Notes: generated from the sequence alone by a model not told the origin. A stretch of DNA of 64,000 nucleotides from Ruegeria sp. HKCCD7303 (GCF_013111185.1 NZ_WVRE01000002.1:806001-870000); one strand, 5' to 3'; shown: positions 19,142-28,189, numbered from the stretch's first letter. A program made the numbers and translations.

Positions 19142-19774
19142 ATGGAATCCACTCTTGCCGTTGGATTTTTCGGCGCACTTTTTGCCATTATGAACCCAGT
19201 GACGAACCTGCCCGTCTTTCTGAGCGTGACGCAGAATCTGTCGGCATCCGATCAGCGCAAGGTTGCGGTTAAGACGTCCCTCTATTGCCTGATCCTTGGC
19301 GGGGCGTTTGCAGCTATCGGCAGTCAGGCGCTGGGCTTGTTCGGAATAACGGTTGACCATTTGAGAGTCGCGGGTGGTCTGGTCGTCTTGATGATCGGTT
19401 TGAACATGTTGAACGGCAACGAAAGCAGTTCGCACCATGGAACCGATGACGAGAAAGAAGAATATCCCGCGGCTGAAACCGTCGCCTTTTACCCTTTGGC
19501 CTTTCCCATTCTTGTTGGCCCCGGAACCATCACGACCTTGATCCTGTACGCACACCACGTGAAGAAACCTGTTGAAGCAATTGTTTTTGCAGGTGTATTC
19601 CTTGGCGTCGTCGCCCTTTTGCTGATCACGTTCTGGAATGCGGCATGGCTGGCTGAACGCCTTTCTGGCAACGCGCGCGTGATCATGAGCCGCTTCATGG
19701 GCATGATCTTGTCGGCCATCGCGATCAGTATGATCGCTGACGGCCTGAAAGCGTTGTTGCCGGGGCTGGCCTGA
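19142..19774 (+). CDS. MarC family integral membrane protein
   Basis: 210 residues with six hydrophobic helices and the family marks FFGALFAIMNPVTNLPVFLSVT at the N-terminus and YPLAFPILVGPGTITTLILYA in the middle. A charged loop (SSHHGTDDEKEEYPAAET) separates the halves. MarC proteins are inner-membrane proteins of unknown transport function, despite the historical link to antibiotic resistance. GAGGCGAACCTT precedes the ATG. The gene lies on the opposite strand between glyQ and the DUF6446-glyS pair, breaking up a cluster that is usually co-directional. Confidence 0.88.
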   Translation: MESTLAVGFFGALFAIMNPVTNLPVFLSVTQNLSASDQRKVAVKTSLYCLILGGAFAAIGSQALGLFGITVDHLRVAGGLVVLMIGLNMLNGNESSSHHGTDDEKEEYPAAETVAFYPLAFPILVGPGTITTLILYAHHVKKPVEAIVFAGVFLGVVALLLITFWNAAWLAERLSGNARVIMSRFMGMILSAIAISMIADGLKALLPGLA

Positions 19775-19782
19775 TTGGCCCA

Positions 19783-20712
19783 TCAGGCTTGGAACCCAGC
19801 CGCCTCGGTCTGAACGAACGCATCCGCACATTGTTTCGCCAGTGCTCGTACACGGCCGATGTAGGCCTGTCGTTCCGTCACCGAAATCACGCCCCGCGCG
19901 TCCAGCAGGTTAAAGATATGGCTGGCCTTGATGCATTGATCATAGGCCGGGTGCGCCATGATGATGCGCTTTCCGGTTTTTGGATCGTCATGCTCTTGCG
20001 CCAGAATGGCGGCGCATTCGGCCTCGGCCTCTTCGAAATGACGCAGCAGAACTTCGGTGTCGGCCACGTCAAAGTTCCAGCGGGCGTATTCCTCTTCGGT
20101 TTGCTTGAAGATGTCACCGTATGTCAACGGGCTGGGGGACTGCGGATCATTGAACGGCATGTCCATTACGTGGTCGATGCCCAACACATACATGGCCAGA
20201 CGTTCCAAACCATAGGTCAGCTCGCCCGAGACGGGCGCGCAATCATGCCCGCCCACCTGTTGAAAATAGGTGAACTGGCTGACTTCCATTCCATCACACC
20301 AGACTTCCCAACCCAATCCCCAGGCACCCAAGGTGGGGCTTTCCCAGTCATCCTCGACAAACCGGATGTCATGCAGGTCCATGTCGATGCCGATGGCCTC
20401 GAGGCTACCCAGGTAAAGCTCCTGCAGATCGGGCGGGCTGGGTTTGATCAGAACCTGATACTGGTAATAATGCTGCAACCGGTTGGGGTTTTCGCCGTAA
20501 CGCCCGTCGGTCGGACGGCGCGACGGCTGAACATAGGCCGCGGCCCAGGCCTTGGACCCCAGCGCCCGCAGAGTGGTCGCGGGATGGAACGTCCCTGCCC
20601 CGACCTCCATGTCATAGGGCTGCAGAATTGCGCAGCCCTTAGAGGCCCAATAGGTCTGAAGCCGCAGGATAATCTCCTGAAATGAACGCGGTGCGCTGTT
20701 CGGTTCGGTCAT
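19783..20712 (-). CDS. glyQ: glycyl-tRNA synthetase alpha subunit
   Basis: 309 residues from ATG 20712, chosen over the ATG six codons upstream because AGAGGG lies before it. Signatures of the catalytic class II subunit: [101 protein letters not shown] and [11 protein letters not shown]. It pairs with GlyS. The stop lies only 8 bp from the stop of marC. Confidence 0.96.
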   Translation of the reverse strand: MTEPNSAPRSFQEIILRLQTYWASKGCAILQPYDMEVGAGTFHPATTLRALGSKAWAAAYVQPSRRPTDGRYGENPNRLQHYYQYQVLIKPSPPDLQELYLGSLEAIGIDMDLHDIRFVEDDWESPTLGAWGLGWEVWCDGMEVSQFTYFQQVGGHDCAPVSGELTYGLERLAMYVLGIDHVMDMPFNDPQSPSPLTYGDIFKQTEEEYARWNFDVADTEVLLRHFEEAEAECAAILAQEHDDPKTGKRIIMAHPAYDQCIKASHIFNLLDARGVISVTERQAYIGRVRALAKQCADAFVQTEAAGFQA

Positions 20713-20918
20713 AGCATTCCCTCTGGGCATCCTTGCGCCCGGTTCCGGTCGGTTTGGCCCTTCCTATGCAAGGGGCCAAGGGGCGTCAACGGGGCTTTGG
20801 TGCTTGGTTGTATCTGCGCGGCCACACCGCAAATTCCCCGTATTCGCGGCATGGCAATTGGCACCTGAAATCGCGTATTCTGCGCCAAAGCACAAACATT
20901 GCAGAACACAGGCAGACA

Positions 20919-22658
20919 ATGACACGCGTATTTAAAGCATTTCTATTATTTCTTGTGGTCGGCCTGCGCGCCGCTTCCGCGCAGCAAGACCCTGGCGTAT
21001 GGGTTCAGATCGAAGCGCAGCCGACGCTGCAAGAGGCTCAGGAACGCGCGCAGGCTTACGCCCGCGCCTTGCCGGATGTGAACGGCTTCAGACTGAACAG
21101 CGGATGGTATGCGGTCGTGATCGGCCCCTATGCGCGGCCGGATGCCCAACAGGTGCTGAGGGTCTATCGATCCGAGGGTCAAATCCCCCGTGACAGCTTC
21201 ATCGCCTTTTCCAGCGGACTGGGGCAGCAATTTTGGCCCGTCGGCGCAAACGTACTGAATCGCGGCACCATAGCGGCACCCGTCGCGCCGATTGCTCAGG
21301 CCGAAGACACCCTGACAATCGCACCCACTCAGGATGCGGATGAAACCCGCGCTCAGGCCCTGCAATCCGAACGTTTGCTGACCGCGCAAGAGCGCAAGGA
21401 TCTGCAAACTGCGTTGCAGGCAGCAGGGTTTTACAACTCGACCATCGACGGGGCCTTCGGTCAGGGAACACGCCGCTCAATGGGCGATTGGCAACGTTTC
21501 AATGGGTACGAGGCAACCGGCGTTCTAACAACTGCGCAGCGCAAAGCCTTGATAGACGACTATAATGCGCCACTGACAAGCGTTGGGATGGCCCAATACA
21601 AGGATGACGCGGCTGGGATCACGATGGACCTGCCTTTGGATGCTGTCCGCTTTGATCGCTATGAAGCCCCCTTTGCCCACTTCAACAGCGCATCTGACCT
21701 GAACGCAAAGATGCTCTTGATCAGTCAGGACGGCGACAAGCGCACGCTGCGCGCCTTGTATGAGGTCATGCAATCGCTGAAAATCGTTCCGCTTAACGGC
21801 CAGCGCGAGCTGAGAGGAGACCGCTTTACCCTTGAAGGGCGCGGCAATGGTGTTGTGTCCTTTACGCAAGCGCGCCTGACAGACGGCAAGATCAAAGGCT
21901 TCACTTTGGTCTGGCCCGAAGGGGACGAGGCGCGCCGCCTGCGGGTTCTTTCGGCTATGGCCTCCAGTTTTACCACCACAGACGCGGTGCTCGACGCTGC
22001 TGCAGGTGCAGATGCCGCACAAAGCATTGATCTGATGTCCGGCCTGCAAATCCGTAAACCGCGCCTGTCTCGTTCCGGTTTCTTTGCGGATGAAAAGGGA
22101 ACCGTTCTGACAGTTTCGGAAGCCGTCGAGAATTGCACGCGGATCACTCTGGACGGGGATCAGGAGGTGCAGCTTGCCAAGGCCGATAACGACATTGGCG
22201 TTGCGGTTTTGCGTCCGACCAAGGCGCTGGCGCCGATGAGCGTGGCCGCTTTCAGCGCTGCCCTGCCGCGTCTTCAATCCGACGTCGCGGTTTCGGGCTT
22301 CTCATATCAAGGGGCTTTGGGTGCCCCGACTCTGACATATGGGCAAGTCGCCGATGTGCGTGGCCTGAATGGTGAGACAGGTGTTAAACGCCTGGCCTTG
22401 AACGCGCAGCCCGGTGATGCAGGCGGCCCGATCTTCAATGACAGCGGCAATGTGGTCGGGATGCTGTTGCCCACACCATCCGAAGGGCGCAGCCTGCCGG
22501 CTTCGGTCAGTCTGGCGGCCACGGGCGAGCGGCTGACAGAAATCCTAACTCAGGCTGGCGTGTCCGGTCAGTCCAGCGAAGAAACCACACAGATTTCGCC
22601 CAATGAATTGAGCCGTCGCGCAGCAGGCATGACAGTTCTGGTGCACTGCTGGGAATAA
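20919..22658 (+). CDS. secreted SPOR/peptidoglycan-binding protein with an inactive trypsin-like domain
   Basis: 579 residues from ATG 20919; a signal peptide (MTRVFKAFLLFLVVGLRAASAQ) exports it. Domains: SPOR-like repeat at about 26-105 (WVQIEAQPTLQEAQERAQAYA...YAVVIGPY), a peptidoglycan-binding three-helix domain at about 150-215 (LLTAQERKDLQTALQAAGFYNSTIDGAFGQGTRRSMGDWQRF), and a trypsin-fold domain at about 385-545. In the last, Glu401 replaces the usual His (LTVSEAV for LTNAHVV), Asp425 is kept, and the serine motif reads PGDAGGP with Ala501. So it should be a pseudoprotease in the periplasm. A strong terminator follows. Confidence 0.82.
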   Translation: MTRVFKAFLLFLVVGLRAASAQQDPGVWVQIEAQPTLQEAQERAQAYARALPDVNGFRLNSGWYAVVIGPYARPDAQQVLRVYRSEGQIPRDSFIAFSSGLGQQFWPVGANVLNRGTIAAPVAPIAQAEDTLTIAPTQDADETRAQALQSERLLTAQERKDLQTALQAAGFYNSTIDGAFGQGTRRSMGDWQRFNGYEATGVLTTAQRKALIDDYNAPLTSVGMAQYKDDAAGITMDLPLDAVRFDRYEAPFAHFNSASDLNAKMLLISQDGDKRTLRALYEVMQSLKIVPLNGQRELRGDRFTLEGRGNGVVSFTQARLTDGKIKGFTLVWPEGDEARRLRVLSAMASSFTTTDAVLDAAAGADAAQSIDLMSGLQIRKPRLSRSGFFADEKGTVLTVSEAVENCTRITLDGDQEVQLAKADNDIGVAVLRPTKALAPMSVAAFSAALPRLQSDVAVSGFSYQGALGAPTLTYGQVADVRGLNGETGVKRLALNAQPGDAGGPIFNDSGNVVGMLLPTPSEGRSLPASVSLAATGERLTEILTQAGVSGQSSEETTQISPNELSRRAAGMTVLVHCWE

Positions 22659-22681
22659 ACCCCAGCCACCAGCAAGTTTCC

Positions 22682-22710
22682 AAGCGCCGCGCACCCGCGC
22701 GGCGCTTTTT
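22682..22710 (+). terminator. intrinsic terminator after the pseudoprotease gene
   Basis: AAGCGCCGCGC and GCGCGGCGCTT form an 11-bp perfect stem with an ACCC loop, then TTTTT. The T run ends at the stop codon of the convergent ThDP enzyme gene. Confidence 0.88.
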
Positions 22711-24284
22711 CACAGAATGTCTGGCGTCACATGGATAAGCGTCGGGACCGGTGCGTCGAAGGCGGCGCGGGTGGCGCTCTGCATTTCTGCCAATGTCGAC
22801 GGTGCCGCCGACAAGGCTCCGAAAGCCTCAGCCAATTTGCAGAAATCCGGGTTTCGGGCCACGACTGCATTCGGCGCGATCTGGCTGCGCACCATGCTGT
22901 CTTCAATCTCTTTCAGCTTGCCATTGTCCCACAAGATGATCGGCAGTGACAAACCCAGCTCAACCGCAACGCCCAGTTCCTGCATCGTGTAATGGAACCC
23001 ATAGTCCCCCGCGATAACTGCCGTTGGCTTTCCGCGTCTGGCCACGGCCCCACCGATCCCGGCAGGTAACCCATAACCGAGGGTGCCAAACCCCGTTGGA
23101 TGATGCCAATGATGAGGATAAGCCATATCCCAAACCTCTTTCGCGACATAGGCGAACTGGGTCATATCTGAATAGATCATCGAGTCGGCCGGCATAACTT
23201 CGCGCAAAGCATCCGCGATCGGCACGATTCCGGGCCGTTCCGCGTCCACCTCGGCGCGCCAGCTTGCACGGGCCTCGGCTACTTCCTCGGCCGACCAGCC
23301 ACGTGCAGGCTTCTTGTCCTCGGTGGCCTGCCACAACGCACGGGCAAAACTCTGGCTGTCTGCTTGCAGCTTGATGGCGGCGCGGTGGTGATCAGACAAA
23401 ACCTCCGGATCCAGATCCACACGGATTAGCGGTGCTTTATGCCCCAACTCATGCCGCCATAAATCGACTTCTCCAAGCTCCGCCCCAACGACAATTACCA
23501 GATCAGCCGAGGCAATGACCTCGGCGCTTCCGGGACGTGGCAGCATGGATCCGAAGTCCAACGGATAGTTCGCCCCGACCAACCCGCGCCCAGCATAGGT
23601 GGTAAAGCACGTAGCCCCCAGCTGCGTCAAAATCTGCCGCCAATCGTTGGACTTGCAGCCCCCACCCAAGATGAACAAGGGCCTGCGCGACTGATTCAGC
23701 ATCGAGACAACGGACGAAACGTCTGGCGGCAAAGCCTTGGTGCGCAACGCAGGCTGGTTGGGGAACGGTGCAGGTTCGGCATCCGCCTCCAACTGCGCGA
23801 TTGGCACCTGAATATGTTTGGGACGTGGCCGTGACAGCTCGAATTCCTCAAAAGCGCGTTCCACCAACCCATATGCAGCGGTCGCGGAGTCGGCCTGTAC
23901 TGACCAATCAGCAACCGTTCCAGCTGCTGCGCGTTGGTCTTTCATTTGATGCAACTGACCCCGCGCTGCGTGCGTTTCATCAAGGCACGATGACAGCACC
24001 AGCATCGGGACGGAATCGCTGTAGGCCTGACCGATTGGAGTCATGATGTTGCACAGACCGGGCCCGGTGATGACATAGGCGACACCCGGCTTACCGGTTG
24101 CTCGCGCGTAGCCATCAGCCATGAACCCAGCGCCTTGCTCGTGCCGGGCCAGAACATGAGTGATACCAGCCTCTTCGATGCCGCGATACATTTCCTGATT
24201 GTGGACGCCAGGAATACCGAAAATCACATCCACGCCACGATCCTTGAGCATATGCGAGATTTGCGCGCCAAGGGGTCTTTGCAT
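22710..24284 (-). CDS. ThDP-dependent decarboxylase/synthase, acetolactate-synthase-like
   Basis: 524 residues from ATG 24284, preceded by GGAG at six bases. Three ThDP-enzyme domains: N-terminal pyrimidine domain with GVDVIFGIPGVHNQEMY and the catalytic Glu in LARHEQGAGFMADGYAR, a central nucleotide-fold domain, and a C-terminal pyrophosphate domain with GDYGFHYTMQELGVAVELGLSLPIILWDN. The GIPGVHN and ITGPGL forms resemble proteins annotated as 5-guanidino-2-oxopentanoate decarboxylase rather than true IlvB. The ATG overlaps the trkH stop (TGATG), so translation is coupled to trkH, an odd partner. The substrate is not certain. Confidence 0.82.
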   Translation of the reverse strand: MQRPLGAQISHMLKDRGVDVIFGIPGVHNQEMYRGIEEAGITHVLARHEQGAGFMADGYARATGKPGVAYVITGPGLCNIMTPIGQAYSDSVPMLVLSSCLDETHAARGQLHQMKDQRAAAGTVADWSVQADSATAAYGLVERAFEEFELSRPRPKHIQVPIAQLEADAEPAPFPNQPALRTKALPPDVSSVVSMLNQSRRPLFILGGGCKSNDWRQILTQLGATCFTTYAGRGLVGANYPLDFGSMLPRPGSAEVIASADLVIVVGAELGEVDLWRHELGHKAPLIRVDLDPEVLSDHHRAAIKLQADSQSFARALWQATEDKKPARGWSAEEVAEARASWRAEVDAERPGIVPIADALREVMPADSMIYSDMTQFAYVAKEVWDMAYPHHWHHPTGFGTLGYGLPAGIGGAVARRGKPTAVIAGDYGFHYTMQELGVAVELGLSLPIILWDNGKLKEIEDSMVRSQIAPNAVVARNPDFCKLAEAFGALSAAPSTLAEMQSATRAAFDAPVPTLIHVTPDIL

Positions 24285-25732
24285 CAGTTTCTCCAAAATT
24301 GAACGGTGAAGATCGCGTAAACGGCCAGGAGTTCGAGACGCCCAACCAGCATTCCGATTGTCAGCAGCCATTTGGCCGTGTCATTGAGACCCCCGAAATT
24401 GCCTGACGGTCCGATCTGACTGCCCAGACCGGGGCCGACATTGGCCAAAGCGGTCGCTGCGCCGGATACTGAAGTGATGAAATCAAGCCCGGTCAGGGCC
24501 AAGGCCCAGGACAACACGCCCATCGACAGAACGAAAAACATGAAAAAGCTCATCACCGAGGTCAAGACATCGCGCCCCACGGGCCGCCCGTCATAAAGCG
24601 GTACAAACACCCCGTGCGGGGACCTGATCCTTTTGATCTGAGTTTTGATTGATGCAAGTAGCAGTTGGTAACGGAAGATCTTGATTGAACATGCCGTGGA
24701 TCCGGCGCAGCCCCCGATCAGTCCAATCAAGAAAAATAACATGACGGGAAAACTGCCCCACCCCATGTAATCGACGCTGGCATATCCGGTGCCCGAGATG
24801 ATCGAGGTGATGTTGAAAAGAGATTCGCGAAACGCCTGTTCCCAATGTTGCGGAAAGACCGATGTCAGAAAGACGGTCATGATAATGACTAGCACCAGAA
24901 CAGTCGCCAAGAAGGCGCGGATCTGGCTGTCTTCCCACAAGGAAGAGGTGTGACCATTGGCAAGCTGTACATACCGCACGAAGGGAAGAGCTGCCAAAAT
25001 CATGAACACCGCTGCCGCATATTCCACCGGACCCGCAAATGTCGCGAATGAGGCGTCATAGTTAGCAAACCCACCCGTCGCGATCGTTGTCATCGAGTGG
25101 ACCGTGGCGTCGAAAAAACTCATCCCAAGCGCGGCATAAACCAACCCACACACCACGGTCAGAAACACATAGATCAGGGAAATCTGGCCAGCGATCTCTT
25201 GCGCACGTGGAAGGATTTTTCCCATGGTTTCAAACCCTTCCGAACGGAAGATTTGCATACCACCAACCCGCAATTCCGGCAGGAAAACCATCGCAACCAC
25301 GATGATGCCGATGCCGCCTAGCCATTGCAGAATACCACGCCACAGCAAAAGCCCCTGCGGCAGCGAATCAAGCCCGCTTATGACCGTTGAGCCTGTTGTC
25401 GTAAGCCCCGACATGGCCTCAAAATAGGCATCGACAAAGCGCAGCTCGGTTTCACCAAAAAGGAACGGGATCGCACCAAATACCGGCAGCGCAACCCAGA
25501 CGCCGGTCGTCAGCAAAAAAGTCTGCCGGATGGTCAGCCCCTCGCCCACGCCGTTGGAACAGCTCATCGCCAGAACTGATCCGGTCAGCGTCGTGATGAT
25601 CGCGCTTTCCAAGAACACATGCCATTCGCCACGCCCTTCGATCATGTCGGCAAGCATAGGAAACAGCATGGTCGCCCCAAGAATGGCGACCAGCAAGCCA
25701 ATCACATATCCGACCGGGCGAAGATCCATCAT
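24284..25732 (-). CDS. trkH: Trk potassium uptake protein, membrane subunit
   Basis: 482 residues with about ten helices and four selectivity P-loops (MSGLTTTGSTV, SMTTIATGGFAN, IISGTGYASVD, AATALANVGPGLG), the TrkH/KtrB plan for K+ entry through the inner membrane. The ATG at 25732 has no clear ribosome site; a second Met follows at once. No trkA partner is in the window. It is followed by the ThDP enzyme with overlapping stop and start. Confidence 0.93.
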   Translation of the reverse strand: MMDLRPVGYVIGLLVAILGATMLFPMLADMIEGRGEWHVFLESAIITTLTGSVLAMSCSNGVGEGLTIRQTFLLTTGVWVALPVFGAIPFLFGETELRFVDAYFEAMSGLTTTGSTVISGLDSLPQGLLLWRGILQWLGGIGIIVVAMVFLPELRVGGMQIFRSEGFETMGKILPRAQEIAGQISLIYVFLTVVCGLVYAALGMSFFDATVHSMTTIATGGFANYDASFATFAGPVEYAAAVFMILAALPFVRYVQLANGHTSSLWEDSQIRAFLATVLVLVIIMTVFLTSVFPQHWEQAFRESLFNITSIISGTGYASVDYMGWGSFPVMLFFLIGLIGGCAGSTACSIKIFRYQLLLASIKTQIKRIRSPHGVFVPLYDGRPVGRDVLTSVMSFFMFFVLSMGVLSWALALTGLDFITSVSGAATALANVGPGLGSQIGPSGNFGGLNDTAKWLLTIGMLVGRLELLAVYAIFTVQFWRN

Positions 25733-25783
25733 GACGCGCAGCGTTGGCGCGCCAACCCGACGGTGTCAAGCAGATGATCCGAG

Positions 25784-26560
25784 TTAAGTGTCGGATTTCG
25801 TCTCTGTCCCAGGCATCGCCGGAGGTTTGGACGGAGCCCGAGTTCTGCGCGTCTGCGGTTTAGGTTGCTCAGCCGCCGGTGCCGGTTTCGTTTGAGCCGC
25901 AGAAGGCGCGGGTTTCGGCGCGGCGGCTTTGCGCGTACGCGATGCAGGTTTCGCCTGTGTCGAAACGGCTTTTTCAAGCGGGGTCGTCTTTTTGGGCTCA
26001 ACTGCAGGTGTCTTGCTCGCAGGTGCTGCAGATTGGACTGAGGTTTCTTTTGCCGGAGCGGTTTTGGCGACAGAAGACGTTGCAGGTGCCGCCTTTCGGG
26101 CAGCGGGTTTAACGGGCTTTGTGGCGGCGGCAACCGGCTTTGCTGCTGCTTTCGGCTGAGGTGCCGGTTTTGGCGCAGGTGCAGGCTTGGCTTTGGCGGC
26201 AGGTTCAACCTTAATTGTGGCAGCAGCACGTGGTTTCGCGGAAAACTCAACCGTTTTGGGCTTAGGTGCCACCACAACACTCTTCTTCACAGGTTTTTTT
26301 GCGCGCGTCGTCTTCTTGGACGCTGCTTTGAGCGCACGTGCTCCGGCTGGTTTTGCTTTGACCGCCGCCTTTTTGGCTGGTTTCTCAGTGACCGGTGCCG
26401 GGGCAGATGCAGCCGCGTGTATGGTTTGCACGGGTGCCATTGGCAACTCGAACGCAGACCGAGTCATGATCTGCATGATCTTCATCTGGTTGGCCATCGC
26501 ATAGCCTGCCACTCGCAATGCCGCAGCCTGAAGCTCCAGTGAATGGGTAATCGGATTCAT
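25784..26560 (-). CDS. phasin-like protein with long Lys/Ala/Pro-rich tail
   Basis: 258 residues from ATG 26560 (AGGAGA upstream). Residues 1-45 (MNPITHSLELQAAALRVAGY, then AMANQMKIMQIM) form an amphipathic helix region. From about residue 55 to the end it is low complexity: repeated AKPAPAPKPAP, KPVKPAARKAAPA and KKTTRAKKPVKKS blocks, histone H1-like and strongly basic. It may bind DNA or polyhydroxyalkanoate granules. Two palindromes, one TGC-rich as at PhaR-regulated phasin genes, lie 190-220 bp upstream. The assignment is tentative; the low-complexity tail will hide any homology. Confidence 0.55.
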   Translation of the reverse strand: MNPITHSLELQAAALRVAGYAMANQMKIMQIMTRSAFELPMAPVQTIHAAASAPAPVTEKPAKKAAVKAKPAGARALKAASKKTTRAKKPVKKSVVVAPKPKTVEFSAKPRAAATIKVEPAAKAKPAPAPKPAPQPKAAAKPVAAATKPVKPAARKAAPATSSVAKTAPAKETSVQSAAPASKTPAVEPKKTTPLEKAVSTQAKPASRTRKAAAPKPAPSAAQTKPAPAAEQPKPQTRRTRAPSKPPAMPGTETKSDT

Positions 26561-26751
26561 TACATGTTTCTCCTGTAAAACCGATGCAGCCCGAGTTTTT
26601 GGAGTAAGGCACCCTGCCCACGCAGACACGCCGCGCGGCGGTTGGGGTCTTGCAGTCCAAGGCGTGTCACGTCTCGGTGTCCTTTCGGGGACGCACACCT
26701 TCCCGAAGGCAGGCATGCGTCTGCTGCATTCCCTTCGAACATACAGGCAAA

Positions 26752-26780
26752 AAATGCGCATTTGCAGCATTTTTGCTGCA
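26752..26780. promoter_or_regulatory. two adjacent palindromes upstream of the phasin-like gene
   Basis: AAATGCGCATTT (26752-26763) is a perfect 12-bp palindrome. It shares its last T with TGCAGCATTTTTGCTGCA (26763-26780), which has 7-bp perfect arms. TGC-rich inverted repeats of this kind are bound by PhaR, the PHA-sensing repressor of phasin genes. The start codon is about 190 bp away. Confidence 0.5.
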
Positions 26781-26827
26781 TTGCGGCGAAAGAACGCTGA
26801 TCGACGTAATCCCTGATTAAATTCTAA

Positions 26828-26841
26828 CCGCTTACAGCGGG
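26828..26841 (-). terminator. weak hairpin after folE2
   Basis: Read on the minus strand, CCGCT-GTA-AGCGG lies just past the folE2 stop and is followed by TTAGAATTT. The stem is short, so termination is uncertain. Confidence 0.35.
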
Positions 26842-26845
26842 GAAC

Positions 26846-28027
26846 TCACCCAACATGAAACAGGGTTGTGAACAATCTCGGGTCCAGACTGGGCACCTCA
26901 AAGGTTGAGCCTTCGGTCAGAATCGACACAGCGTCATGGCTGTGCAGGCTCTCTTGGTGGCTAGCCACGATACGGAAATCGCCCACGTGGTGATCAGCTA
27001 ACAATTCGGCGCAGAACAGGCGCGCAGCATCTTCGACAAAGATCGGGTTGGCGGCGTTCAGCTCGGCAAACGCCTGCTCGTCTTCGCGTTTGACCATGAC
27101 CTGTGTCTCGGTAGGAACCGCTCTGCGGCACAGCGCGATGAGGTCTTCGAACCACAAACAATCCGCGTCGCAATCCACAACCACTGAAATTCGCGCGACA
27201 GAGCGCTGAGAATGCGGGGTTGCAAGCTGTCCGCGCATCGACCGCGCATGTTCGCTCAGTTCCAGAGAGCACGGACAAGTTGAGGAATAGACATAGTCCA
27301 GATGCATGATCTTTTGACGCACGCCGTTCTGTTCGACCAGTTCCAAGGCTATGTCGTAATACTGATAGCCTTCCAAACCCGAGCGCAGGCTCTTTACTTT
27401 ATCCGGGTAAGAAAACCGCATCTGAATGCGGGCATCAAAGCTGTCCAGATCGGTCATGTAGTCGTCGAGCGCCGCTTCCATCACCTCGAAGCTGAATGTA
27501 CGTTCTGCATGTTTGTAAAACGACCGCATGATCCGGGACATGTTGATGCCCTTTTTCTCGGCCTCCAGACTAACAGTACCTGTGATCGACGTCTCAAGCG
27601 TCAGGTCATCGCCCTGTTTCCGGTGAAACCGGATCGGAAGGCGGAAATTCGAGATGCCCACATGCTGGATTTGCTGTTTCGCCCCACGGATCAGGCTAGA
27701 CGGGCCATTCTGCAAGTCCGGCAATGACGACCTGTAAGCTGCATCTACTGCAAAATCCTCTGGGTACTCGCGTGAGAGCGAAGGATAATTTACAGCGGCC
27801 ACCCCCGGCACCAGACGCGCGATGGCCGGGTCCAACTGACTGATTTCAGACACAGACGCCATTTTCGCCCACTGCCGCAGCACACTCAGGGCTTCGGCGG
27901 CTTTTTCACGGTCTGGTGTTTCATCAATGTCGCGCGGGTGAACGTTCATCGGCTGCAGTTCCTCGAGTGATCGTCGGACTATATACGACTGAGGTTCGTT
28001 TTCCAGTCTATCCCGATACGTTGCCAT
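26846..28027 (-). CDS. folE2: GTP cyclohydrolase FolE2 (type IB)
   Basis: 393 residues from ATG 28027. Converts GTP to dihydroneopterin triphosphate, the first step to folate (and a queuosine precursor). The family motif STCPCSLELSEHARSMRGQLATPHSQRS carries the metal-binding Cys and His residues. Type IB enzymes work with metals other than zinc, so they often replace FolE under zinc limitation; no folE is in the window. The start has only a weak ribosome site. An intrinsic terminator structure ends 15 bases before the ATG. Confidence 0.93.
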   Translation of the reverse strand: MATYRDRLENEPQSYIVRRSLEELQPMNVHPRDIDETPDREKAAEALSVLRQWAKMASVSEISQLDPAIARLVPGVAAVNYPSLSREYPEDFAVDAAYRSSLPDLQNGPSSLIRGAKQQIQHVGISNFRLPIRFHRKQGDDLTLETSITGTVSLEAEKKGINMSRIMRSFYKHAERTFSFEVMEAALDDYMTDLDSFDARIQMRFSYPDKVKSLRSGLEGYQYYDIALELVEQNGVRQKIMHLDYVYSSTCPCSLELSEHARSMRGQLATPHSQRSVARISVVVDCDADCLWFEDLIALCRRAVPTETQVMVKREDEQAFAELNAANPIFVEDAARLFCAELLADHHVGDFRIVASHQESLHSHDAVSILTEGSTFEVPSLDPRLFTTLFHVG

Positions 28028-28042
28028 TAGCAGTCCGGATCG

Positions 28043-28084
28043 AAAAAAGTGGCGCGAAACCGTCAATTTGCAACGGTTTGCGCC
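28043..28084 (-). terminator. terminator between metZ and folE2; possible folE2 attenuator
   Basis: On the minus strand GGCGC-AAACCGT pairs with ACGGTTT-(C)-GCGCC, 12 pairs with one bulged C, loop TGCAAATTG, followed by ACTTTTTTC. It ends metZ transcription but lies 15 bases before the folE2 ATG, so folE2 transcripts probably cross it. Confidence 0.7.
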
Positions 28085-28189
28085 CTTTATTGGTTCTATC
28101 GGCAGGACAGCACCCCGTCCGAATGGGTTTTCAAGCGGCACTCGGACGTCAGGTAATGCCCCGACGATAAAGGTGCGCGCTGGAACTGG

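Noticed and set aside
19067-19831. 254-codon frame opposite marC
   Set aside because: marC shows proper membrane helices and family motifs; the antisense product is basic and featureless.
25729-26280. 183-codon frame opposite in phase to the phasin-like gene, Arg/Leu/Pro-rich
   Set aside because: Shadow frame caused by the repeated Lys/Ala/Pro codons of the real gene.
28028-28189. THF-II (folE motif) riboswitch before folE2
   Set aside because: The hairpin has no match that I can recognise to the conserved pieces of that element; only a terminator-like structure is supported.
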